From Lachnospiraceae bacterium (GTDB lineage: Bacteria > Bacillota > Clostridia > Lachnospirales > Lachnospiraceae), in the NCBI GenBank assembly GCA_021199475.1, contig JAJQHZ010000080.1, positions 1 to 53,514 on the forward strand: 53,514 nucleotides of DNA. Reading direction: 5' to 3'. Shown one piece after another: positions 17,346-26,064 of this stretch; the stretch's first letter is position 1; every line of letters begins with the position of its first letter. Below the pieces are notes generated by a model. The model was not told the DNA's origin. It did no database searches and saw nothing but the letters and a program-made list of their open reading frames with translations. The translations under genes and the position numbers were made by a program.

Positions 17346-17641
17346 AGTTTCTCTCCTCCCCATATTGTCAGGCATTTTCCCGCTTAAACTCGAGGTTTTT
17401 GATTGCTTTATCCTGTTTTTTACATTCAGAGTCAGTCTCTTTGCATTACACGCGCAAACACTTCACTTATCATAACAGAATTTCCGGCTTCTGTGAATAC
17501 TGATTTTTCGATCAGACGCTTAATTAGGAGTTTACGAAGATTTCCCGCACGAAATGACAAAATCAGGCTTCCGGATTGTCCGGGTCAGGGTGCGCGGTTC
17601 CGGTTTTACAGCGGTCAGCTATTTTACGTGAATTTCGACGG
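17346..17641. other. Spacer upstream of hisH and of the MATE gene
   Basis: Divergent intergenic DNA with no supported coding frame. It carries the hisH leader on the minus strand, and to the right the MATE promoter. I found no T-box or other histidine-responsive leader signature upstream of hisH. Confidence 0.4.
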
Positions 17642-17670
17642 TTGACGATTTGAAACAGATACTATATAAT
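17642..17670 (+). promoter_or_regulatory. σA promoter of the MATE gene
   Basis: TTGACG (17642-17647) and TATAAT (17665-17670) are separated by 17 bp, close to consensus. Transcription would start near 17677, giving a leader of about 90 nt. Confidence 0.75.
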
Positions 17671-17697
17671 CTCACTCGAACGTTTACTGGTAATACT

Positions 17698-17742
17698 TGC
17701 AGGGTACCCTTTTCCAGGAAGGGATGGAAGCGCCCTGCATCA
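17698..17742 (+). promoter_or_regulatory. Structured 5' leader of the MATE gene
   Basis: In the short leader, GCAGGG pairs with CCCTGC further on (about 17699-17739), enclosing the inner hairpin CCCTT-TTCCAGG-AAGGG and a purine-rich joint ATGGAAGCG. The layout (closing stem, inner hairpin, conserved-looking joint, then the ribosome site GGAGGG) could be a small riboswitch or another translation control. It does not match a consensus that I can recall. MATE genes are known targets of guanidine riboswitches, so that class should be tested. Confidence 0.35.
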
Positions 17743-17765
17743 TTTTATGAACGGAGGGATAAGGT

Positions 17766-19136
17766 TTGAACAAAGAACAGGGAAAGACAGAAGAAAACAA
17801 GATGGGCGTCATGCCGGTGAACCGGCTGCTGATCACCATGGCACTGCCAATGATGATTTCCATGCTTGTGCAGGCACTCTATAACGTAGTGGACAGCATC
17901 TTTGTTTCGCGGATCAGCGAAGACGCACTCACGGCCGTGTCCATGGCGTTTCCGATGCAGAATCTCCTGATCGGACTCGCGACAGGCATCGCGGTCGGCA
18001 CCAATGCACTGGTTTCGAAAGCACTGGGTGAGAAGAAATACGAGCGAGCAAACAGTATGTCCATGCACGGCGTATTTCTCGCCATCTGCAGCTATCTGCT
18101 GTTTCTCGTGCTCGGACTGACAATTACAAAAGTGTTCTTCGTCGCACAGGGAGCAACAGCAGAAATTACGCAATATGGACATGATTACCTCTCAATCATT
18201 ATGTGTCTCAGCTTTGGTGTATATATTGAAGTGATTTTTGAACGCCTTCTGCAGTCAACCGGAAAGACCTTTTATACGATGATTACGCAGGGAACGGGCG
18301 CAATCATCAATATCATCATGGATCCGGTGCTGATTTTCGGTATCGGCATTTTCCCGAAAATGGGGATTAAGGGCGCAGCGGCAGCAACCGTGCTCGGTCA
18401 GATTGTCGCCGCTATCCTCGCTGTGATTCTGAACACGAAGAAAAACGAGGAGCTTCATCTGGATATCCGGAAATTCAAGCTGAGCATGCAGGCAATTGGA
18501 AGCATTCTCTATATCGGCATTCCGTCCGTCATCATGGTAGCCATCGGCTCCATCATGACCTTCTGTGTGAATAAAATCCTTGTAGCATTTTCTTCCACGG
18601 CGGTCGCGGTATTCGGCATCTATTTCAAGCTGCAGAGCTTTGCATTCATGCCGGTCTTCGGTATGAACAACGGCATGGTGCCCATCATCTCCTACAACTA
18701 CGGTGCGCAAAAACCGGACCGGATTATGAAAACGCTGAAGCTCGCGATCTTCTATGCGACCTGCATCATGGTCATCGCGTTTGTCATCTTCCAGACTCTG
18801 CCCGGACAGCTTCTGCAGCTATTCAATGCGTCTGATGAAATGCTCGCCATCGGTATCCCGGCGCTTCGGACCATCAGTTTCAGCTTCCTGATCGCCGGCG
18901 TTTCTGTCATCTGCTCTTCGTTTTTCCAGGCGATGGGCAACGGCGTTTACAGCATGCTGATCTCCATCATGCGGCAGATCGTCTGCCTGATACCTCTGGC
19001 GTATCTCTTTGCACAGACCGGCGATGTCACGAAAGTATGGCTGTCATGGCCGATCGCGGAGGTCGTATCCGTCCTGTGCGGACTGTTATTCCTGAATAGA
19101 ATTAATAAAAAACTGATCCAGCCGATGAGAAGTTAA
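17766..19136 (+). CDS. MATE-family multidrug/cation efflux protein
   Basis: The 456-residue membrane antiporter has 12 hydrophobic segments in two halves. Each half starts with a family-like pattern: NRLLITMALPMMISMLVQAL with YNVVDSIFVSRIS, and later LYIGIPSVIMVAIGSIM. The segment AFMPVFGMNNGMVPIISYNY is typical of MATE proteins. The start is a TTG at 17766 with GGAGGGATAAGG upstream. It has its own strong promoter and a possible structured leader, and ends at a terminator. Substrates are probably cationic drugs or metabolites, exported by Na+ or H+ exchange. Confidence 0.94.
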   Translation: MNKEQGKTEENKMGVMPVNRLLITMALPMMISMLVQALYNVVDSIFVSRISEDALTAVSMAFPMQNLLIGLATGIAVGTNALVSKALGEKKYERANSMSMHGVFLAICSYLLFLVLGLTITKVFFVAQGATAEITQYGHDYLSIIMCLSFGVYIEVIFERLLQSTGKTFYTMITQGTGAIINIIMDPVLIFGIGIFPKMGIKGAAAATVLGQIVAAILAVILNTKKNEELHLDIRKFKLSMQAIGSILYIGIPSVIMVAIGSIMTFCVNKILVAFSSTAVAVFGIYFKLQSFAFMPVFGMNNGMVPIISYNYGAQKPDRIMKTLKLAIFYATCIMVIAFVIFQTLPGQLLQLFNASDEMLAIGIPALRTISFSFLIAGVSVICSSFFQAMGNGVYSMLISIMRQIVCLIPLAYLFAQTGDVTKVWLSWPIAEVVSVLCGLLFLNRINKKLIQPMRS

Positions 19137-19170
19137 AATCAGATTCAAAAGGAAACGGTTGATCGTATTA

Positions 19171-19231
19171 AAAAGCCCCTTGCTCATGGTTTCCAAAAAT
19201 TTCTGTGGGAACCAGTCACAGTGGGCTTTTT
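19171..19231. terminator. Bidirectional terminator between MATE and yoeB
   Basis: AAAAGCCC (19171-19178) pairs with GGGCTTTT (19223-19230), and GGTTTCC pairs with GGGAACC inside. T-tracts are available on both strands, serving the convergent MATE (+) and yoeB (-) genes. Confidence 0.85.
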
Positions 19232-19250
19232 ATAAAAGCATCAACTTTTG

Positions 19251-19514
19251 CTACTTATCGTCATAATGGTATCTGCATGAAAGAATATATACATTTTCAC
19301 TGTCTGTTTTATAAATCAGCCGATCCTTATCGTTAATCCTCCGGCTCCAATAGCCAGCCAGATTTCCCGATAATGGTTCCGGCTTTCCAATTCCTTCATT
19401 TCCGTTACGGCAAATATCTTCGATCAGCTTATTGATTCTTCTTAGCGTCTTCCTATCCTCATTTGTCCAATACACATAGTCCTGCCATCCATGATCAGTA
19501 AAAACCTTATCCAT
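19251..19514 (-). CDS. yoeB: YoeB-family mRNA interferase toxin
   Basis: The toxin is a ribosome-dependent mRNA endonuclease. The 87-residue protein keeps the catalytic residues at the same positions as E. coli YoeB: Glu46 (GKPEPLSG), Arg65 (KDRLIYK), His83 and Tyr84 (CRYHYDDK). It overlaps the antitoxin gene by 8 bp, the usual arrangement for translational coupling. It appears intact, so it should be active unless held by YefM. Confidence 0.95.
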   Translation of the reverse strand: MDKVFTDHGWQDYVYWTNEDRKTLRRINKLIEDICRNGNEGIGKPEPLSGNLAGYWSRRINDKDRLIYKTDSENVYILSCRYHYDDK

Positions 19515-19773
19515 CTGCTTCTACCCCAACAAGATCATGTCTTGCCGCTTCTCCAGCTTCAAGCTGCCTTTTCGATTCCATGAGCCAGTCATAATTTGCC
19601 TTATTTCCCATAACATAAATATTTTCCATTAGATTATTATAGGATTCTTCGGAAATCATGACCACATTTTTATTATTCTTTCTGGTAACTATCATAGTTT
19701 CGTATCCATCGGTTACCTTATCCATATAGGATTTCATATTGTCCCGAAGATTTGTATAATTTACGGCTAACAT
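19507..19773 (-). CDS. yefM: YefM/Phd-family antitoxin
   Basis: The antitoxin binds YoeB and represses its own operon. The N-terminal DNA-binding domain (AVNYTNLRDNMKSYMDKV, then YETMIVTRKNNKNVVMISEE) is standard, and the C-terminal helix (NYDWLMESKRQLEAG) would wrap the toxin. The product is 88 residues. AAGGAGGTGGCAGC precedes the ATG. A strong palindrome with a TGTAC core lies directly upstream, consistent with autoregulation. Confidence 0.95.
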   Translation of the reverse strand: MLAVNYTNLRDNMKSYMDKVTDGYETMIVTRKNNKNVVMISEESYNNLMENIYVMGNKANYDWLMESKRQLEAGEAARHDLVGVEADG

Positions 19774-19788
19774 GCTGCCACCTCCTTT

Positions 19789-19826
19789 TAAGTACAGATT
19801 TCTGTACTTAAATTGTACTATACATC
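19789..19826 (-). promoter_or_regulatory. YefM operator
   Basis: TTTAAGTACAGA and TCTGTACTTAAA form a near-perfect inverted repeat (about 19789-19814), followed by a further TTGTAC half site. YefM operators are known to use TGTACA-type cores. The palindrome lies about 20 bp from the yefM start and just upstream of its ribosome site. Confidence 0.75.
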
Positions 19827-19876
19827 TATTCTTTTGTCAAATATAATAACCGCTTTTGCTCAAATAATTCCATCAT

Positions 19877-21127
19877 TTACCGCCCGTACAGGCGCACGAT
19901 TTCCTTCAGCATACGCACAACGGCGTCCATCCCCTCTGCGGTAATGTGCTCATACGGGCCGTGGAAGGCGTAGCCGCCGGTGCCCAGGTTCGGACAAGGC
20001 AACCCCATGAAGGACAGGCGCGCGCCGTCTGTACCGCCGCGAATCGGCACAGTCACCGGAGACAATCCGGCCGTCTGTGCCGCTTTTTTTGCATTATCAA
20101 TCAGATGCATACAGCCTTCGATCTGCTCTCTCATATTCCGGTACTGTTCGCGGATGGAAAGCGTCACGGTGCCCTCCCCATATTTTTCATTCAGAAGCTT
20201 CGTAATATGGCGCAGGGTCTCCAGACGGCAGTCATACATGGCCGCGCTGTGATCGCGCACAATGTATTCCAGTGCCGCCTCCGACACATCGCCTGACATT
20301 GTATGCAGGTGGAAAAAGCCCTCATAGCCTTCCGTATCTCTCGGCGTGTCACCCGCAGGAAGCATGGAATTAAACTCCATCGCAACCAGCGCCGCATTGA
20401 TCATCGTATCCTTGCTGCTGCCCGGATGAACAGAAAATCCGCGTACGTCCACCTTCGCCGCTGCGGCATTAAAGTTCTCATATTCAATCTCGTTTTCAGC
20501 TCCGCCATCCACGGTATATGCAAAATCCGCTCCAAAACCCGGCACATCAAACGCATCCGCGCCGCGCCCGATCTCCTCGTCCGGAGTAAAAGCCAGACAA
20601 ATTTTTCCGTGTGAAAGCCTGTCCCCCGCTTCTATGTCGGAAGCCTCGGAGTCTGAATTCAGCACTTCCTCCGCCATCGTAAGGATCTCCGCAATCCCCG
20701 CCTTGTCATCCGCTCCAAGCAGCGTCATTCCGTCCGCTGTGATCAGCGTCCGCCCCTTCAGTCCGGGCAGATGCGGAAAATCCTTCACAGAGAGCACACG
20801 ACCGCTCTCCCCCAGCACAACGTCTTCGCCGTCATAGTCCGGAATCACGACCGGGTTAACATGTTCCCCACAGAAGTCCGGCGCAGTATCCATATGCGCA
20901 ATGAATCCCAGCGCCGGGGCCGCTTCGCAGCCCGGGCTCGCCGGGATCTCTCCATAGACATAGCCCTTCTCATCCACCCTCGCCCTGCTGACGCCCATCC
21001 GGCTCATCTCCTCTGCCAGAAGCTTCGCCAGATCCAGCTGACGGGCCGTGGACGGCACCGTCTGACTCGATTCGTCGCTGGTGGTATAAACTCTTACATA
21101 TTGTAATAAACGCTCGTAAGCTCGCAT
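19877..21127 (-). CDS. pepT: Peptidase T (tripeptide aminopeptidase)
   Basis: This cytosolic dizinc M20B peptidase releases the N-terminal residue of tripeptides. The metal-site motifs are seen: FIAHMDTAPDF (His and Asp), LLGADDKAGIA (bridging Asp), FTPDEEIGRG (catalytic and metal Glu), YTVDGGAENEIEYENF (Asp) and the C-terminal GYAFHGPYEHIT (His). The length is 416 residues. The ATG at 21127 begins MRAYERLLQYVRVYTTSDE, preceded by AAAGGAAAAGACATTTC. A longer frame back to 21256 would be made of repeat element C and is rejected. Confidence 0.95.
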   Translation of the reverse strand: MRAYERLLQYVRVYTTSDESSQTVPSTARQLDLAKLLAEEMSRMGVSRARVDEKGYVYGEIPASPGCEAAPALGFIAHMDTAPDFCGEHVNPVVIPDYDGEDVVLGESGRVLSVKDFPHLPGLKGRTLITADGMTLLGADDKAGIAEILTMAEEVLNSDSEASDIEAGDRLSHGKICLAFTPDEEIGRGADAFDVPGFGADFAYTVDGGAENEIEYENFNAAAAKVDVRGFSVHPGSSKDTMINAALVAMEFNSMLPAGDTPRDTEGYEGFFHLHTMSGDVSEAALEYIVRDHSAAMYDCRLETLRHITKLLNEKYGEGTVTLSIREQYRNMREQIEGCMHLIDNAKKAAQTAGLSPVTVPIRGGTDGARLSFMGLPCPNLGTGGYAFHGPYEHITAEGMDAVVRMLKEIVRLYGR

Positions 21128-21162
21128 GAAATGTCTTTTCCTTTCCCTAAAAATCAGTTTGC

Positions 21163-21308
21163 GGCCGCGCCCCTCGCCGGGTTTTGCCCCTCGCCGGGTG
21201 GCATCCCACGCTTCGCATGGGATATTCCCCAATCTTTGATTGTGGGGCGTGGGCATCCCGCACTTCGTACGGGATATACAATCGCGAAGCGATTTTCTAT
21301 TGCGCGGC
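21163..21308 (+). repeat. Mosaic palindromic repeat, element C
   Basis: An outer stem GGCCGCGC (21163-21170) / GCGCGGC (21302-21308) encloses, in order, ATCCCA...TGGGAT (21203-21223), CCCCAATC...GATTGTGGGG (21227-21247), ATCCCG...CGGGAT (21255-21275) and ATCGC-GAA-GCGAT (21281-21293). The stretch 21238-21293 is nearly identical to 42933-42988 in element D. Compared with D it has an extra CCCCTCGCCGGG plus ATCCCA hairpin unit. It abuts the proC stop codon at 21311. Confidence 0.85.
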
Positions 21309-21310
21309 TC

Positions 21311-22147
21311 TCATTGTGTCGTTTTATCATACGCTGCCTTTACCGCGTCCATCGCAGCGCAGCGGAATCCGCCGTGTTCCAGTGCGTGCACACCGGCGAT
21401 CGTGGTTCCTCCCGGCGAGCAGACCGCGTCCTTTAACGCGCCCGGATGGCTGCCGCTCTCCAGCACCAGCGACGCGGAACCAATGAGCGTCTGGCAGGCA
21501 TAATCCATCGCCTTCTGCCTCGGCAGCCCGCATTCGACCGCACCGTCCTCGAGCGCCTCGATAAACAGATACACGTATGCCGGCCCGCAGCCGGAAAGCG
21601 CACTCGCCGCGTCAATCAGCTTCTCTGAGAGCATGTCCAGACGCCCGGTCGCAGACATGATTCGCTCAAATTCCTGCATGCACTCTTTGTCCACCTCCGG
21701 AGAGGCACAGACAAGTGTCATACCCTTTCCAATCGAAACGGGTGTATTCGGCATAATCCGAATCACCGGATAACTGCCGCCTGCCATGCGCTGAATCTCC
21801 GCAATCGACAGCCCCGCGGCCATTGTCACCAGGACGAATTCGCGCTGTCCGGAAGCGTCTGCGGACAAATCCGTTATTTCCCCACTCCTGTCACTAAAAA
21901 TCTTCTGCAGTGGCTGCAGCATCTCTTCCATCATCTGTGGCTTTACACCCAGAAAAAGATACCTGCACTGCCGCGCGGCCTCCTCATTGCTCCCCGTCCG
22001 ACAGCCCAGTTCTGACGCCAGAGCCTCTGCCTTCGACGGCGTCCGGTTCGCGAGCATTACCTGTGACGGCTCAATGACCCTTGCCACCGCCCGCGCAATC
22101 GCGGAGCCCATATTGCCGCAGCCGATAAAACCAACCTTACTACCCAT
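21311..22147 (-). CDS. proC: Pyrroline-5-carboxylate reductase
   Basis: The enzyme performs the last step of proline synthesis, reducing pyrroline-5-carboxylate with NAD(P)H. The 278-residue protein has the Rossmann motif GFIGCGNMGSAIARA, then GVKPQMMEEML and IRIMPNTPVSIGKGMT. The C-terminal dimerisation region has LSGCGPAYVYLFIEA and VCSPGGTTIAGVHALE. It lies 178 bp downstream of proA, completing proBAC in order. Its stop codon is directly followed by repeat element C. Confidence 0.96.
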   Translation of the reverse strand: MGSKVGFIGCGNMGSAIARAVARVIEPSQVMLANRTPSKAEALASELGCRTGSNEEAARQCRYLFLGVKPQMMEEMLQPLQKIFSDRSGEITDLSADASGQREFVLVTMAAGLSIAEIQRMAGGSYPVIRIMPNTPVSIGKGMTLVCASPEVDKECMQEFERIMSATGRLDMLSEKLIDAASALSGCGPAYVYLFIEALEDGAVECGLPRQKAMDYACQTLIGSASLVLESGSHPGALKDAVCSPGGTTIAGVHALEHGGFRCAAMDAVKAAYDKTTQ

Positions 22148-22325
22148 AAAGATACGATTCCTTCCTCAAGTGTTTATTTCCTGATAACCCGTATTTAAAA
22201 ACATACGCATTTTGTCTGTGTTTCATCGATCACATAATGAAAAAAATACGTTGCTGGCTGCTCATGCTTCCGTTCACAAAGACACCGCCAGATTTTATCT
22301 GTTTTCTGTATGAAGGTATGCCGGA

Positions 22326-23825
22326 TCACCGCACATTCCCATTCCCATGGATAATATACTTATACGTGGTCAGCTCCTCGAGTCCCATCGGTCCTCTCGC
22401 GTGCAGCTTCTGCGTAGAAATGCCCATCTCACAGCCCAGCCCGAATTCGCCGCCGTCTGTAAAGCGCGTGGAAGCGTTCACATAGACAGACGTCGAGTCG
22501 ATCATGCGCGTAAACTGTTCCGCGGCGGCTTCATCCTTCGTAACAATCGCATCAGAGTGTCCGGTCGAATGTGCTGATATATGAGCGATGGCTTCGGATA
22601 AAGAATCCACAACCTTCACTGCCAGAATATAGTCCAGAAACTCGGTATCAAAATCATTTGGCCCAGCCGGAACAAGGAACTGAGCCGTATTACCCTCCAG
22701 CCCGTCCCGCAGCCTCTGGAAGCGCTCCACAACCGGAAGCGCGGGGGATTCCTGCGCCGTCAGGGCTGTAATATCCTTGATGGCAGCCCCACCATCGGTA
22801 TTCACATTTTCTTCCAATTCCTCCTGGTCGGTCGAAGTGTTCCTCTCTTCAAACATACTCCCCGATTCAATCAGGATGCCGTCCTCACTCTGGATGATCT
22901 CCGGTTTTTCTTCGGTTCCAATCAAAATCTCTGCCGCGCGCTCATCCAGCCGAAGCTCCACTGGCGATTCCAGATTCTCGATCCGGTCGTCTACCAGCCT
23001 TTTTTTCAGCTTCGGAAGAAATTCCTCCGCGATGTCCCGGTGCACGACGCAGACCTCCTCCGCGTTGCACACACTCGGGCGGCTGGTCTTCGCATTCTCG
23101 ATGATATTCAACTCCATCTCCTGATCCGCCGCACGGTCCACATAAACGTGACAGATGCCGGTGCCGGTCTCAATGCAGTTTACTGTGGCATTCTCCACAC
23201 AGGCACGGATCAGTCCCGCGCCGCCGCGGGGAATCAGCAGATCCACATAACCCTTGGCTGTCATCAGCTCGATGGAGCTCTGACGCGTCGTATCCTGCAC
23301 CAGCTGCACCAGGTCTTCCGAAAGTCCGGCTTTCTTCAGGCCATCCCGCAGCGCGTTCGTAATCGCGTTCGCGGATAAAAATGCTTCCTTTCCGCCTCGC
23401 AGGATACAGGCATTCCCGCTTTTAACACACAGCGCCGCAGCATCGCTGGTCACGTTCGGGCGACTCTCATAAATAATCGCGATCACGCCCAGCGGCACGG
23501 AGCATTTCTGAATCAGAAGACCGTCCGGCCTCCGGATCTCGCGGAGAACCTGCCTCGCCGGATCCGGCAGCGCGGCCACATCCAGGATTCCCTCCGCCAT
23601 TGCCTGAATCCTTCCGGTCGTCAGGCGGAGCCGGTCCCGCATCACCTCTGAGATGGAACCCAGCGCCCGATCCATATCCTTTTGATTCTCACTTAAGATT
23701 TCATCCGCATGCCACAGCAACGCATCAGCCATCGCCTTGAGCGCCTCATTTTTCTGTTCCGTCGAGGCCGTCGCCAGTTCCGGAGCAGCCGCCTTCGCTT
23801 TTACTAAAATCTCCTGTGTCGTCAT
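22326..23825 (-). CDS. proA: Glutamate-5-semialdehyde dehydrogenase with internal insertion
   Basis: ProA reduces gamma-glutamyl phosphate to glutamate semialdehyde with NADPH. Family motifs are present: [51 protein letters not shown], and catalytic Cys253 in [11 protein letters not shown]. The product is 499 residues instead of about 415. The extra residues, about 303-385, lie between [11 protein letters not shown] and [18 protein letters not shown]. They are acidic and low in structure ([19 protein letters not shown]). The ATG at 23825 has AAAGGAACAGGT. It is 68 bp downstream of proB. Confidence 0.95.
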   Translation of the reverse strand: MTTQEILVKAKAAAPELATASTEQKNEALKAMADALLWHADEILSENQKDMDRALGSISEVMRDRLRLTTGRIQAMAEGILDVAALPDPARQVLREIRRPDGLLIQKCSVPLGVIAIIYESRPNVTSDAAALCVKSGNACILRGGKEAFLSANAITNALRDGLKKAGLSEDLVQLVQDTTRQSSIELMTAKGYVDLLIPRGGAGLIRACVENATVNCIETGTGICHVYVDRAADQEMELNIIENAKTSRPSVCNAEEVCVVHRDIAEEFLPKLKKRLVDDRIENLESPVELRLDERAAEILIGTEEKPEIIQSEDGILIESGSMFEERNTSTDQEELEENVNTDGGAAIKDITALTAQESPALPVVERFQRLRDGLEGNTAQFLVPAGPNDFDTEFLDYILAVKVVDSLSEAIAHISAHSTGHSDAIVTKDEAAAEQFTRMIDSTSVYVNASTRFTDGGEFGLGCEMGISTQKLHARGPMGLEELTTYKYIIHGNGNVR

Positions 23826-23893
23826 ACCTGTTCCTTTCTGAATTTTCTCAAGCACAATTATTCCGTACCTTCAAGCTTCTGCAGGCAGCCCCA

Positions 23894-24685
23894 TCACCTG
23901 GCAATCTTCCGGACAGATCCGGGCCGCGCCACGAAACGCGTTCCCACTTCTTCTCCGGCCATAATGTCATACAAAATCTCCGGATGCTCTCCGTTCGCGA
24001 TAATCATGTCGCATCCGGCTTCCATGGCAATCTGAGCCGCGTTCAGCTTCGCGGACATCCCGCCGCTGCCAAAATCACTTCCTGCCCCGCCACCAAGCGC
24101 GCGCAGCTCGGGCGTAATCTCCTCCACACGGGAAATCAGCTTTGCTTCCGGGTCTTTATGCGGATCCGCCGTAAAAAGCCCGTCGATATCGGAAAGCAGA
24201 ACGATCAGATCCGCATCGACCAGCGTGGATACCAGCGCAGCCAGGCTGTCATTCTCCCCGATAAAAAATTCCTCCGTCGCCACCGAATCGTTCTCATTGA
24301 TAATCGGAAGAACCCGAAAATCAAGCAGCCGGGAAAAGGTGCTGTGCAGGTTCCCCCTGCGAGAGTCATCTTCAATATCCGCCCGTGTCAGCAAAACCTG
24401 CGCGACGCAGTGATTGTATTGCTGAAACAGCTTGTCATAGGTATACATCAGCTCGCACTGTCCGACCGCGGCTGCCGCCTGCTTCGTCGAAATATCCTCC
24501 GGCCGTTTCAGAAGTCCAAGCTTGCCCGAACCCATCCCGGTCGCCCCGGAAGAAACGAGAAGAATCTCATTTCCCGCATTTTTGATGTCACTCAGTACCT
24601 TGCAGAGTGCCTCCACACGGCGAATATTCAGATTGCCCGTGCTGTGTGCCAGCGTGGAAGTACCCACCTTTACTACCAGTCTCAT
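23894..24685 (-). CDS. proB: Glutamate 5-kinase, short form without PUA domain
   Basis: The first enzyme of proline synthesis phosphorylates glutamate. The amino-acid kinase fold is complete: VVKVGTSTLAH, LLVSSGATGMGSGKLG, IINENDSVATEEF, LLSDIDGLFTADPH and GSGGMSAKLNAAQIA. At 263 residues it lacks the C-terminal PUA domain of the E. coli enzyme, a known short form. GGAGGCGTT precedes the ATG. Two hairpins in its leader belong to or adjoin repeat element G. It heads proB-proA-proC. Confidence 0.96.
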   Translation of the reverse strand: MRLVVKVGTSTLAHSTGNLNIRRVEALCKVLSDIKNAGNEILLVSSGATGMGSGKLGLLKRPEDISTKQAAAAVGQCELMYTYDKLFQQYNHCVAQVLLTRADIEDDSRRGNLHSTFSRLLDFRVLPIINENDSVATEEFFIGENDSLAALVSTLVDADLIVLLSDIDGLFTADPHKDPEAKLISRVEEITPELRALGGGAGSDFGSGGMSAKLNAAQIAMEAGCDMIIANGEHPEILYDIMAGEEVGTRFVARPGSVRKIAR

Positions 24686-24703
24686 AACGCCTCCTCACAC
24701 TGT

Positions 24704-24771
24704 CCGTCATTTGACACAAATGACGGACGCAGGCCGCGCCTCGCACCCAGTGCGGCTTCAAATGGCGCGGC
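24704..24771 (-). repeat. Leader hairpins of proB, part of element G
   Basis: A perfect 10-bp stem CCGTCATTTG-ACA-CAAATGACGG (24704-24726) is followed by GCCGCGCC (24733-24740) / GGCGCGGC (24764-24771), which encloses CGCAC-CCA-GTGCG (24742-24754). The GCCGCGCC/GGCGCGGC closing stem is that of elements C, D and H. On the minus strand both hairpins would lie in the proB leader, some 20 nt from the start codon. Confidence 0.7.
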
Positions 24772-24842
24772 TTTCCTTATTCTGTCCTGAAAATACCTCT
24801 TAACTATACTTCCTTTTTTGGCTTCTTTCAATTTTTTCTGCC

Positions 24843-24935
24843 ATCCCGCGCGAGGCTGTTGCTGCGTGCCAGTGGCACGCGTCTGGTCCTCGACGGTAAT
24901 GCCCCCAATCTCTGATTGCGGGGCGCGGGCATCAA
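24843..24935 (+). repeat. Mosaic palindromic repeat, element G
   Basis: GCGTGCC-AGT-GGCACGC (24864-24880), the same hairpin as in element B, is joined by CCTCGACGGTAATGCC to CCCCAATC (24903-24910) / GATTGCGGGG (24914-24923), the hairpin of A, C and D. The junction point is the same as in element A, another B-type/D-type chimera. It lies between the rbsK terminator and proB. Confidence 0.75.
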
Positions 24936-24936
24936 A

Positions 24937-24976
24937 AAAGACCACATCTGCCTTTCATTTTCAGCCTGTGGTCTTT
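24937..24976 (-). terminator. Intrinsic terminator of the ribokinase-like gene
   Basis: AAAGACCACA (24937-24946) pairs with TGTGGTCTTT (24967-24976), and on the minus strand it is followed by six T residues. It ends the long acidic-sugar operon. Confidence 0.85.
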
Positions 24977-25016
24977 AGAGTGATAACATCAGCCTGTTCG
25001 TCTGTCTCTTCCGGAC

Positions 25017-25937
25017 TCAGGAGAGTGCAATATACTCCTCTACCTCTTCTAATGTCGGTATGGAAGACTGTGCCCCCGGCCGCGTTACAACAATTGCAGA
25101 TACATAATTGGCAAACTCCGCCGCCTCTTTCAGGTTTTTGCCTTCCAACAGCTTCGCCGCCAGGCCGGCCGTGAAGGAATCGCCCGCTGCCGTGGTATCC
25201 ACCGCCGTTACCTTATGCGCCGGTATGCGGCACGCTCCGAGCTCCGCGGAATCGATGAATACCCCGTCGCCTCCCAGCGTGACCAGCACATTTTTAACGC
25301 CCTTCTGCCGCAGCACAGCTGTTGCCTCCGTCAGATGCATTTCCACATCGGAGATACCTGTCAGCATCCCCAGCTCTGTCTCGTTCGGCTTTATCACATC
25401 TACGTACTGATACAGTTCCTCCGGGAATTCTTTCGGCACCGGAGCCGGATCCAGGATTACGGTCTTTCCCAGCTCTTTTGCCAGCTTCGCAGCGTACAAT
25501 ACCGTATCAAGCGGAATCTCCAGCTGGAACATCACGATATCTGATTCTTCGATCAAAGCCCGGTTTTTCTCGACATCCTCCGGGGAAATGGTCGCGTTCG
25601 CACCGGATATTACAATAATATAATTGTCGCCCTCTTTATTTACCGGAATCAGCGCAACACCTGTGGGCGCATCTTCACGCACGATCAATTTGGAAACATC
25701 TACGCCCGAATTTGTCAGGCTCTCTCTCTGCATGTCCGCATAGGAATCCTTCCCCACCGCGCCCAGCATCGTCACATCAACGCCGAGTCGGCCGACTGCA
25801 CAGGCCTGGTTCGCGCCCTTGCCGCCCGGCACATACTTCAGACCGCCGCTTAAGATGGTCTCTCCCACCGCCGGCATATGATCAACATCCACCACCATAT
25901 CAATATTCAGGCTGCCGATTATTAACACCCTTTTCAT
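25017..25937 (-). CDS. Ribokinase-like PfkB sugar kinase
   Basis: The protein is an ATP-dependent sugar kinase, closest by motifs to ribokinase. It has VLIIGSLNIDMVVDVDHMP, the PfkB signature GGKGANQACAVGRLG, and the catalytic DTTAAGDSFTAGLAA with the base Asp. The length is 306 residues. The ATG at 25937 gives the family N-terminus; the GGAGG upstream is rather far (13 bp), so the start is not fully certain. It is the last gene of the operon with lyase, TRAP transporter, hydrolase and YhcH-like genes. In that setting the substrate may be a keto-deoxy sugar or pentose rather than ribose. Confidence 0.87.
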   Translation of the reverse strand: MKRVLIIGSLNIDMVVDVDHMPAVGETILSGGLKYVPGGKGANQACAVGRLGVDVTMLGAVGKDSYADMQRESLTNSGVDVSKLIVREDAPTGVALIPVNKEGDNYIIVISGANATISPEDVEKNRALIEESDIVMFQLEIPLDTVLYAAKLAKELGKTVILDPAPVPKEFPEELYQYVDVIKPNETELGMLTGISDVEMHLTEATAVLRQKGVKNVLVTLGGDGVFIDSAELGACRIPAHKVTAVDTTAAGDSFTAGLAAKLLEGKNLKEAAEFANYVSAIVVTRPGAQSSIPTLEEVEEYIALS

Positions 25938-26064
25938 CGCCTTCTCATTGCCTCCTTTCATTTTTACCGTCCATTTTTTGCATTCATTTTTTTGCATTCA
26001 ACTTCGAATCGGCGAAAATCCTGCCGCGCACCAAAAAAGATTAAAAAAAATGGTATCGCTTTCT

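Noticed and set aside
17346-17641. T-box or attenuator upstream of hisH
   Set aside because: No T-box motif, His-codon-rich leader peptide or terminator pair could be found.
21127-21256. Longer N-terminus of peptidase T
   Set aside because: The extra residues come from repeat element C, and the internal ATG at 21127 gives the family start with a ribosome site.
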